From Coemansia sp. RSA 1804 (Eukaryota > Kickxellomycota > Kickxellomycetes > Kickxellales > Kickxellaceae), in contig JANBTH010000888.1 of the NCBI GenBank assembly GCA_027578815.1, forward strand, positions 1 to 10,052: a stretch of 10,052 nucleotides of DNA, given 5' to 3'. Position 1 is the stretch's first letter. Each line of letters begins with the position of its first letter. Of the stretch, positions 1 to 6,517 are shown piece by piece. Position numbers and translations under genes: made by a program. A model generated the notes under the pieces. It was given only the letters and a program-made list of their open reading frames with translations, was not told the origin of the DNA and did not search any database.

Positions 1-761
1 CGGAGGAGGGGGTGTGTGGGTGTAGGTGTCATGAAGAAGTCAAAGCACATAATGCAGATCCATTTGACCATTTCTTTTAAAATATAAACAATAGCGAAAA
101 ATCTGTGAAAGCAGAAGAACATCATTGCGCCTTTCTAGGAACAAGATGTTTATGCGTTTTCCCATCTCCCAAACGCATATGGATAAGATGGAATAAAATA
201 AAATGGTTGACGCCTCCTCTCCTTCCTTCCCCGCGCCCTAGCTTCTGCTGCCGCCACACATACCAACATATCAATGTGACGGGCTTTGCGCTTTGCGCCT
301 CCTCCAGAAAAATAACAACAAAACGCTTGCGGCTAATAGAATGGAGAGGATGAGGGAGAGAAAGAAAAAAGAGAGACAAAGAGGAGCAGATAAACACCTT
401 TTCTTCATCCGTGGACTACATCTAGCAGCCCCAGAGACAGGAAGGCAACCCAAAGCAAGCAAACAACAAAGAGACAGGCTCACAATCTTATTTCAAGAAG
501 CAGTAGAACTTTGTCCGAACCACTTTGAGCAAATAGTTGGAGCTTATTTTGTTTATATGCGCCCAGCCAACAAAGACCACCAGAAGAAAAGACACAGAAA
601 AAGAAAAAAGGCTTCGGACCGCTTCCATAAACTTATGCAACGGTTTGGCGGCTATCTATCCCTCACAGCCCGTTTCCCGCATAAGCAATACACAGACAGA
701 AAAGAAGAAAGAAATCGCTTCTACACAAAATAAGAAAAATACTACAACATCCAGTACGTAC
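1..761 (-). other. Intron 1 of the 14-3-3 gene (partial), pyrimidine-rich
   Basis: This is the sequence downstream of the GTACGT donor at 761-756, read on the minus strand. It runs to the left edge without a recognisable 14-3-3 exon, so the intron is probably at least 761 nt, about five times the two introns inferred in SGF11. The minus strand is rich in C and T (for example around 340-400), which produces K/R-rich apparent ORFs on the plus strand that I regard as non-coding. I see no RNA gene or mobile element in it. A small exon hidden in the interval cannot be excluded. Confidence 0.6.
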
Positions 762-831
762 CGTCATAGCGCTCGGCCTGCTCAGCAAGCTTGGCCTTGT
801 AGACGAAATCCTCACGCAACATGGTAGCCAT
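762..831 (-). CDS. BMH1: 14-3-3 protein, first coding exon (partial gene)
   Basis: The minus strand from the ATG at 831 encodes 23 residues, MATM followed by LREDFVYKAKLAEQAERYD. The stretch REDFVYKAKLAEQAERYD is the helix-1 signature of 14-3-3 proteins, dimeric adaptors that bind phosphoserine/threonine motifs in the cytoplasm and nucleus. After GAC G the sequence runs into GTACGT, a good 5' splice site in phase 1. 14-3-3 proteins continue with Glu-Met-Val here, so the next exon should begin with AG or AA completing a Glu codon. No convincing continuation is found down to base 1, so the rest (about 220-240 residues in the family) lies beyond the left edge. A second in-frame ATG at 822 has a better context (A at -3) and could be the real start. 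The symbol is that of the yeast homologue; which paralogue this is cannot be told from one exon. Confidence 0.85.
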
Positions 832-948
832 TTGATAGATAGGTGGTGGGTATATTATTTAGAGCTGAGCTAGAAAAGAAAAAGCTTGTACAGCCAAGGT
901 AAGGTTAATAGAGCTGGGAGAGAAAAAAGAATGAAGTAAAAGAGAGAA

Positions 949-962
949 AGAGAGAGAGAGAG
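949..962. repeat. AG dinucleotide repeat (7 units)
   Basis: Seven uninterrupted AG units lie inside a longer purine-rich tract at about 940-970. On the minus strand this is a CT tract about 120 nt upstream of the 14-3-3 start codon, probably in its leader or core promoter. Confidence 0.85.
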
Positions 963-1456
963 ATGAAGAAGCGTTCAAGACGGTTGAAGGCCCAGGAGGA
1001 AGATGCCAGCGCATTTAAGCCTTTTTTCTTGGGAGCAATCAAGCACTTTGGTCTTTTTTTCCTTTCTTCGTTCTTGCCTCTCTCTGTCCCCCTATCCTGA
1101 GAATAGTGGGGATGCAGTGCGTCGTATTATTATCGGCTTGGTCAGCCCTTCTTTCCCGTTTCCAGACATGCCGTTTTTTTTGTCACCCAGCACACACCAC
1201 CCGTCGTCATTCATTTTCCTCCCCATCACCGCCTAGCGGGGGCAAGGAATAGAGAGAAAAGCAGCTGCAAAGCCTTGTATGTGTTTATTTCCACCATTTG
1301 CGGCTGACACTAGGAAAGCGACTTTGAAAGCCAAATGACAGTGTCAAGCGCCGCCGCCCAGAATACCCGCCAAAGGGGGAAAAGGTTGGGTTGCCAGATG
1401 CAAGCGAGAGAGGCTTGTTTGTTTTGGTTTCAGGCAAAGAGGCAGGAGGAAACTAC

Positions 1457-1488
<32 letters not shown>
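1457..1488. repeat. AGCA tetranucleotide microsatellite (8 units)
   Basis: Eight perfect AGCA units occupy 1457-1488. They are bracketed by a direct repeat GCAGGAGGA at 1442-1450 and 1492-1500, exactly 50 nt apart. It lies about 630 nt upstream of the 14-3-3 start. The lysine/serine/glutamine-rich and leucine-rich ORFs that cross it on each strand are by-products of the repeat. Confidence 0.95.
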
Positions 1489-1489
<1 letters not shown>

Positions 1490-1715
1490 AAGCAGGAGGA
1501 TTTTGTTGATGCTGTCCTTTTTCTCTCCCTTTCTGAGGCTTTCCATTGATATCTCCTCCTTTTTTGCGTGTGCCTGGCAAAGGAAAAACAAGTGCTGAAT
1601 GGCGAAAAGAAAACCGCCCACTACAACTACCACAATTCGCCATTTACAACGCTGCCGTGCGCCCGGACTAGGGGGGCGGAGAGAGAGAAGCGCGGGCTTG
1701 CAGGCACCGGACTCG

Positions 1716-1752
1716 CCCCTAATCCAGCAGAGTGCGACATCCGGATTAGGGG
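1716..1752. repeat. Perfect 10-bp inverted repeat, 17-nt loop
   Basis: CCCCTAATCC at 1716-1725 is the exact reverse complement of GGATTAGGGG at 1743-1752, separated by 17 nt. The outer arm ends are CCCCT/AGGGG, the fungal stress-response-element core, and the arms also contain CCCTAA/TTAGGG, the site type bound by telobox factors such as Tbf1. It lies about 890 nt upstream of the 14-3-3 ATG. It could be a paired protein site or an RNA hairpin; function is not established. Confidence 0.8.
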
Positions 1753-2081
1753 TGCGGTTGGGTGGGCAGAGAGCACATGGGGTCTTTCCTTCAAAGCTTG
1801 TCACATCGATCGAATATGGGTGACAATGAAATGGCCAGATTTGCCTAAAATAAACTACAGTTGAACTTCATCCTTCTTTGGCAGAACGAGAAACGGGATG
1901 ACGACGATCCCCAATCATGGCAGCAATCAGCAGGCCTTTATTCTCTTTGCTGCAAAGAAGCTCTTGCCTGATTTTGCTCTGCATTGATTCAGTTTCAAGC
2001 TAATGCTGCCAGCCAAGCTGGGCAAGCGAAAGAAAAAAAGGCTGCTGCTGCTGTTTCTCTGTGGCGCAAGCATTAGTCCAT

Positions 2082-2453
2082 ATGAGCTGGGTACGAATCC
2101 TAATTCTACCTGCTGCGCTTGGTCTTTGTGCGGTTGTTCGCCACATCATTCGCCGACTTTCCTACAGACAACAGCCGACAAAAAGAACGCCGTCAGTAAA
2201 TAAAAAGGCGCAAATAGGGCCTCCTCACAAGAGTGTGTTTTCAGTGGCATATGTGGAGCAGGTATGGTGGTTTGTTGTAGCTGTAGCGCTTTGGCATTAT
2301 TCCCACTACTGTGATGGCGCTATAGTGTGGCTGGAGAACACGACAGATCCAAGAAAGCAGCCATTTGTTTGCACTGAACGTCCAAAAATGGCACAGGATT
2401 GCAGCATAGCCGCTGGTGCAGGCATTAAGAAAATGGAGCTGCGGCTGTGCTAG
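2082..2453 (+). CDS. Doubtful ORF, possible small membrane protein
   Basis: An ORF of 123 codons runs from the ATG at 2082 to the TAG at 2451-2453. The first 25 residues (WVRILILPAALGLCAVV, then a basic RHIIRRL) look like a signal anchor, and a second hydrophobic, Trp-rich stretch lies near residues 62-76 (VEQVWWFVVAVALWHY). I do not recognise a family. Length alone is only borderline against chance for this much non-coding DNA, and the start context is weak. A GAGCAG followed by GTATGG inside it could be a splice donor, so it might also be part of a spliced gene or of nothing. It is listed because it is the only candidate between the 14-3-3 gene and SGF11. Confidence 0.2.
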   Translation: MSWVRILILPAALGLCAVVRHIIRRLSYRQQPTKRTPSVNKKAQIGPPHKSVFSVAYVEQVWWFVVAVALWHYSHYCDGAIVWLENTTDPRKQPFVCTERPKMAQDCSIAAGAGIKKMELRLC

Positions 2454-2773
2454 ATCTGCCTGTCTAGCTCAATACCTACGCTTTCGATCAGTGCTGTGCT
2501 CGCTCGACGAATCGTAGCTTGCAATTACGTGGCTGGGCGTCGAGCCATTGCTGTTTGCAATTGACCTACACCGTTGAATTAAAAGAATAATAATAATAAT
2601 AAGCAGTAGATGTTCGGCCTTTGACGGATCCAAAGCGAACGATTAAAAGGCTAGATATTGAGAAAGAGGCTGAAGAAGCATCAAAGTTTCACCGACAAGC
2701 AAACAAAACAAGCAAGGGCTTCTTGCATCCTCTCTGTAGAATACACTTTGCGCTTGGAGTTGCAATTGTTATA
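2454..2773. other. Intergenic, SGF11 3' flank
   Basis: About 320 nt follow the SGF11 stop codon on the minus strand. The stretch contains an AAT microsatellite and two copies of TTGCAATT (near 2519 and 2555). I see no clear AATAAA signal on the minus strand and no gene. A possible extra SGF11 exon could start in here if the terminal CGAAG/GTAATA is used as a splice donor. Confidence 0.4.
2586..2602. repeat. AAT trinucleotide microsatellite
   Basis: Five AAT units plus AA lie in AT-rich DNA downstream of the SGF11 stop codon. It is too short to be more than a marker-type repeat. Confidence 0.85.
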
Positions 2774-3646
2774 TTACCTTCGCGTAGCCGTCCGTCGGCT
2801 GGACAACCCCATGCACTTGTCCATATGTGCTGCAAACCGTGCGACTGGGAATGACCGCTCGCAGCTTGGACATTCAAACAAGTCCGATCCGGCGCCCTGC
2901 GATGAATGTGCGTCAGAGTCCGCATTCTCTGCCGCGTTTGAAGCGGATGCAGCTACATAAACGACAGGACACGACACGAAACGATACAATACAATACAAT
3001 GTAGCATAATATGAATAATGTAACTTGTCTCATTTGGTAAAAAAAAAAGGATCCTGGTCCGGAAGCTAGCCACAGATACACAAACGAACAACGTATACTT
3101 ACTGTCGCAATCGCAGCTATAATACCAAAATGACAAAGAACCAAAATCAGTCTTAAAGTAAAGATGTGCAATTAGACACCACAGTACACCCAATTAATAC
3201 GCAAAAGTATAATGATTTATGCCGCGTAATATAGTTTGTTAGACACTCAATGTCAATATACGTTACCTCGTATTACACATCGAGTAGACCCCCAGACCTT
3301 GCTTGGCCTCAAAGAATGTCTCAAACACAATATTGATGGCCATGTCGTCCACCATGTCTGCTAGCAGCTCCAGGGAAACGAACGCCCTGTTCCGCTGCTG
3401 TTGCTGTCGTGCCGCTATTTCAAGGTCGCCATCGCCATCACCATCGGCGGGCGGCGTGTTGGGCGTCGTGAGCATTGGTTTTGTGTCCTCTAGCGCATCC
3501 CGTGTCTGGCAAAGCATCTCTATTTTACTATCATAATATCCTAACAGCTCCTCGTATATCGCCGCTCCTTCGTTTGCATGGGTGCTGCCACTAGCACCAC
3601 GGGAACCACTGCTGCCAGCTGCTGAGTTCTCTGACTTTGGTTTCAT
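2774..3646 (-). CDS. SGF11: SAGA-associated factor 11 (deubiquitinase module), three exons
   Basis: Sgf11 tethers the Ubp8/Sgf73/Sus1 deubiquitinase module of the SAGA co-activator, which removes ubiquitin from histone H2B in the nucleus. My model is exon 1 3646-3267, exon 2 3116-3103 (14 nt) and exon 3 2952-2774, giving 190 residues in one frame. Residues about 88-116 (LELLADMVDDMAINIVFETF, then FEAK) are the N-terminal helix that packs on Ubp8/Sus1 in known structures. Residues 159-178, CPSCERSFPVARFAAHMDKC, are the Sgf11-type C2HC zinc finger (C159, C162, H174, C178), followed by GLSSRR, as in ATXN7L3/Sgf11 proteins. It is longer than the 99-residue yeast protein because of a 60-80 residue N-terminal region with S/G, DG repeats and Q4. 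Phases fit only with the small exon: exon 1 ends in phase 2, exon 3 starts needing one base. The stop TAA sits in CGAAG/GTAATA, which could itself be a donor to a further exon. Confidence 0.8.
2953..3102 (-). other. SGF11 intron 2 (frame-neutral)
   Basis: On the minus strand the donor is a textbook GTAAGTAT at 3102 and the acceptor TTTATGTAG ends at 2953, with a ten-T run in between. Length is 150 nt, the same as intron 1. It has no stop codon in the SGF11 frame, so its retention would add 50 residues rather than break the protein. The AT-rich composition and aromatic/aliphatic translation speak for an intron. Confidence 0.6.
3117..3266 (-). other. SGF11 intron 1
   Basis: On the minus strand, ACGAG is followed by GTAACG at 3266, and the acceptor is TATTATAG ending at 3117, after a T-rich stretch. 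A CTGAT-type branch point is plausible in TTTAAGACTGATTTTGG. Length is 150 nt. Read unspliced, a TAA stop occurs immediately inside the donor, so this intron must be removed to reach the zinc-finger exon. Confidence 0.65.
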
Positions 3647-4102
3647 TAGTTCGTTGTTGGTTTTAATTGATTAGAGTATCACAGTAAAAAAAAGCAAAAA
3701 ACTTATAACAACAATAAAAGCTTAATAAGCATGAAGTGGTTGGTTTCCTTTTTTTTTGAGCGTGAACCAAAATACATGCTCAACGTCACCCACAGACCGG
3801 GTTTGGCTGTGAGATAGCCTGCATCCGCGCTTGCTTGTGGGACCCAGTCATCTGGACACGCGTGGAATGACAAATCGCACACGGCCCAATAGTGCATGTT
3901 TTCATCAGACGTGGGTTTTGGTTTTCTGTTCTTTTCATAAACCTTTTTTGCTTTCTAAATTACCCACAGCAGCTCAATAATATATACAATACACACTTTT
4001 CAGCCCTTTCTTCCTTTTCCCTAGCAATACTCCTCACACTTCATTCTCCCTCTCATTCTCCATCATCAAAAAAGTTCTAAGCGCGATTCGTACTCAGTGG
4101 AC
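3647..4102. promoter_or_regulatory. Divergent SGF11/VPS5 promoter
   Basis: These 456 bp separate the SGF11 start (minus) and the VPS5 start (plus). On the VPS5 side, AATATATACAATA near 3978-3990 is a TATA candidate about 115 nt before the ATG, followed by a strongly CT-rich stretch (about 4004-4060) typical of a fungal start region and leader. CCCAATAG near 3884 contains a CCAAT box, ACGTCAC near 3783 is half of a CRE, and an ACGCGT occurs at 3858-3863. The SGF11 side is AT-rich (CTTATAACAACAATAAAAGC). None of these sites is proven. Confidence 0.55.
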
Positions 4103-6325
4103 ATGGGAAATGACGACGACTTTTTTGGCGGTGGGTTTGGCACGACTCGTCAGCAGCAGCCATTTACCTTTGACACTGATGAGATGAACCCCTTTGGCAA
4201 TGAGTCATCTCCGTGGGGCGACATTGCTTCAACGGAACCCGCTGGAAAGCCAGAGGAAACCCCCTCGTTGGCCACAGTCTTTGGCGAGTCCCAGCAATCG
4301 CAGAAGCAAGAGTCTGGAGATGAGTCGGGCGAGCTACACAAACAAGTGGGCGATAGACTGCATATAAGCAGCTTGGGTGATGGTGCGACAAAGGACGATG
4401 GGAGGCAGAGTGCAAGCAACACGCAGAAGCCAAGCGATACGCTGCACTCTGCAAGCGATGGTAGCCAGAATCCAAGCAGAGATGGTGGCGTACTTTCGAG
4501 CGAGGAGCGCGTCTCTGTTGATAGCGCAGATGCCACCACAGCTATGCCAAAGAGGCCCACAGTTTCAGGCGGAGCATTAACAACGCCCGTCCAAACAGCC
4601 CGTCGTGTTGGTATCATCAAGCGTGGACTGCGTTCGCCTAGGGTTCTGGGAAAGACACTTTCGCCAGCAGCATTCGAGGATCCGCTGTCCAGCGCAGCAG
4701 CAATCAAAGATGCCGACGAGCTGCCGATTTCATCAACAGGGGCATTAGGGTTGCAGACAAGGGCAAGCGTCGATGTATCTTCTGCACCGTCAAGCAAGTA
4801 TTTGGCTGTGCCAACACGACAAACACGCTCCATGTCAGACACTCGACCGACAGAGCAGATGGGTGCAGAAGATGCCAGAGGCATGGGAGACGCGTATCTC
4901 TCAGGCGATGCGTCAGCGCAGCACCACAACCCCCACCCATACGACCAGCAGTTGTCGCCAAAGCTGCAGCAGGAGCAGATCATCAGCGCTAAACACCACA
5001 TTGAGGAAGGGACTCGGCCACGGGCATCAACTTCTTCTGATAGAACAAGCATCGGTGCAAGCGGACCACCGTCGTCCCGGGCATCCATATCCCGCGCGTA
5101 TCTGGCAGCTCACCAGCGGAGAAAGTCGCTGGATCCTACACCTGCAGACGAGATCCCAAGATTCAGCATCCGTGTCGCCGACCCCGTCAAGGTCAGCGAC
5201 TCGCTAAAGTCCTACATTGCATACAAAGTGACCACACAGAGCGATGCAAAGATGTTCCGCGAGAGCAATATGGTTGTTCGTCGGCGGTACAGTGACTTTG
5301 ACTGGCTTATCCAGGAGCTCGCTGCCAGGCACCCAGGCATCATCGTTCCACCCATTCCCGAGAAGCAGTCTATGGGACGGTTTGAGGACGAGTTTGTCGA
5401 GGCACGTCGCGCTGGTCTAGAGAGCTGCCTTGCGCGCATCAGCGAGCACCCGGTGCTTTGGTGCGACAGCGTTTTCCGAATATTCATCGAGGCTGACGAC
5501 TTTGCCACCAAGGCACGGAACATCACTGATACACGGGTCTCGATGGAGATCAGCGGCAGAGGCTCACAGCTGGGCAGCAGCTCCGGAAGCGGATTGTTTG
5601 GTGATGGATGGGGTAGCTCAAAGTACAAGGAGAAGGACGAGTGGTTCACAAGGCGCATGCAGGAGCTCGATGCCATTGAGGAGGAACTTCGTGCGCTTCT
5701 ACGGGCGCTGGACTATAGTCAGCGGCAGCGGCAGGAGCTCTCGATTGCGCACGGCGAGCTTGGCGAGGCGTACCTCAAGATGGCGGGGCAGGAGCTGAGC
5801 AAGAACCTGTCGAACGGACTGACAGATATGGGATCGCTGCAGCAAAAGCTCAAGGTGCTCCAGAGCCGCCAGGGTGTCGCCGACTTTGCTGGGTTCCAGC
5901 TCACCACAGACGAGTACATCCGGATGATTGGAGCGACGTGGACGGCGTTTGCGGCTCGCGGACGAGCTCACACGCTGTGGCAGAACAGCCTCAGTGAGCT
6001 GCTGAAGAAGCGCAAGGTGCTTGAGAGCTATGTGCAGAGCCCCGGAAAGGCGTCGGCCGAGCGCATCACGCAGCTCAAGGGCGAGATTGCGAGGGCTGAG
6101 ATTCGGACCGAAGGCTGCCGCAACGAGTTCGATGACGTGTCGCAGATCATCAAGCAGGAGATTGCGCGCTTTGACATTGGCCGAGTGCGCGACTTCCAGG
6201 CTGCCATTGAGACGTACCTGACATCCCTGATCGAGACCCAGGAGGAGATTGTGGTTCTATGGGAGTCATACCTTGCCTCGCTGCGCAACGCAGACTCCTC
6301 AAGCGACAAACAAGCCAGTGCTTAG
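4103..6325 (+). CDS. VPS5: Vps5-like sorting nexin (retromer, PX-BAR)
   Basis: Vps5/SNX1-type nexins bind PI3P on endosomes, dimerise through a BAR domain, tubulate membrane and, with Vps17 and Vps26-29-35, return cargo to the Golgi. The 740-residue product starts at the first ATG (4103, G at -3) and has no intron. Residues 1-350 are acidic, then Ser/Thr/Gln-rich and probably disordered, with an NPF motif at 29-31 and SPWGD at 36-40. The PX domain spans about 353-467: RRRYSDF at 393-399 supplies the phosphoinositide-binding Arg, PPIPEKQ at 416-422 is the proline loop, and the GLESCLARISEHPVL segment matches the PX C-terminal helix. A short Gly/Ser linker leads to the BAR domain at about 510-730, with the Vps5 hallmarks EIARFDIGRVRDF and QEEIVVLWESYL. 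Length compares with 675 in yeast Vps5. Mvp1 and Snx4-type nexins are less likely because of these BAR signatures. Confidence 0.93.
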   Translation: MGNDDDFFGGGFGTTRQQQPFTFDTDEMNPFGNESSPWGDIASTEPAGKPEETPSLATVFGESQQSQKQESGDESGELHKQVGDRLHISSLGDGATKDDGRQSASNTQKPSDTLHSASDGSQNPSRDGGVLSSEERVSVDSADATTAMPKRPTVSGGALTTPVQTARRVGIIKRGLRSPRVLGKTLSPAAFEDPLSSAAAIKDADELPISSTGALGLQTRASVDVSSAPSSKYLAVPTRQTRSMSDTRPTEQMGAEDARGMGDAYLSGDASAQHHNPHPYDQQLSPKLQQEQIISAKHHIEEGTRPRASTSSDRTSIGASGPPSSRASISRAYLAAHQRRKSLDPTPADEIPRFSIRVADPVKVSDSLKSYIAYKVTTQSDAKMFRESNMVVRRRYSDFDWLIQELAARHPGIIVPPIPEKQSMGRFEDEFVEARRAGLESCLARISEHPVLWCDSVFRIFIEADDFATKARNITDTRVSMEISGRGSQLGSSSGSGLFGDGWGSSKYKEKDEWFTRRMQELDAIEEELRALLRALDYSQRQRQELSIAHGELGEAYLKMAGQELSKNLSNGLTDMGSLQQKLKVLQSRQGVADFAGFQLTTDEYIRMIGATWTAFAARGRAHTLWQNSLSELLKKRKVLESYVQSPGKASAERITQLKGEIARAEIRTEGCRNEFDDVSQIIKQEIARFDIGRVRDFQAAIETYLTSLIETQEEIVVLWESYLASLRNADSSSDKQASA

Positions 6326-6517
6326 CCAAAAACAAAAGGTCTTCTGTTCTGCACAATCTATGGCGTTTGCTTTGCTCTTGTATCCTCTTTAAACACAGAA
6401 ATAGCATTTTCAGTTCTACGCTTTCCCCTTTTCTCTATTCGGTTCTGTAGAAAACGGTTGTTGTATGCAGAACAAAAGAAAGAAAAGTAACTAAACAGAA
6501 TGGCTACAGAGCCCAAG
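6326..6517. other. Convergent 3' intergenic region, VPS5/RLC1
   Basis: Only 192 bp separate the two stop codons. The stretch must hold both 3' UTRs and both polyadenylation sites. It is T-rich on each strand in its outer parts. I find no exact AATAAA on either strand, which is usual for fungal genes with degenerate signals. Confidence 0.6.

Larger units (their letters stand above)
832..2081. promoter_or_regulatory. Upstream region of the 14-3-3 gene, no gene seen
   Basis: This is about 1.25 kb upstream of the 14-3-3 ATG with no ORF I can match to a protein. On the minus strand the part nearest the gene is CT-rich (a run of seven CT units near 949-962), as is common in fungal leaders. Further out are an AGCA microsatellite and a perfect 10-bp inverted repeat carrying CCCCT and AGGGG, described separately. 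A TTAAAT element on the minus strand near 1012-1018 is a weak TATA candidate. The transcription start cannot be fixed from sequence. Confidence 0.4.

Noticed and set aside
53..75. Possible 14-3-3 exon 2 (minus strand, AG then AAATGGTC giving E-M-V)
   Set aside because: The phase and the first three residues fit a 14-3-3 protein, but the following residues (K-W-I-C-I-M) diverge at once from a very conserved family. There is no good donor nearby.
293..733. 146-codon K/R/Q-rich plus-strand ORF
   Set aside because: It lies in a purine-rich strand of the 14-3-3 intron. Its composition is explained by the pyrimidine-rich intron on the other strand, and it shows no domain.
968..990. B-box-like GTTCAAGAC
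   Set aside because: There is no A-box at the right distance upstream and no cloverleaf.
1344..1804. Leu/Ala/Cys-rich and Lys/Ala/Ser-rich ORFs across the AGCA repeat
   Set aside because: They owe their length to the tetranucleotide array, which lacks stops in all frames.
2055..2110. tRNA-like A-box (TGGCGCAAGC) and B-box-like GGTACGAATCC
   Set aside because: The boxes are too close, the T-stem does not pair properly, and no acceptor stem can be formed.
2689..3009. ORFs overlapping the SGF11 zinc-finger exon in other frames
   Set aside because: They are shadows of the SGF11 frame, which carries the conserved C2HC finger.
4097..4102. VPS5 starting at GTG 4097
   Set aside because: A eukaryotic gene should use the ATG two codons later at 4103, which has G at -3 and G at +4.
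4150..5088. 312-codon open frame antisense to the 5' half of VPS5
   Set aside because: It is the complement of a Ser/Thr/Gln/Gly-rich disordered coding region, whose codons rarely give stops on the opposite strand. Its translation is Ser/Cys/Pro-rich with no domain, and the sense frame is clearly VPS5.
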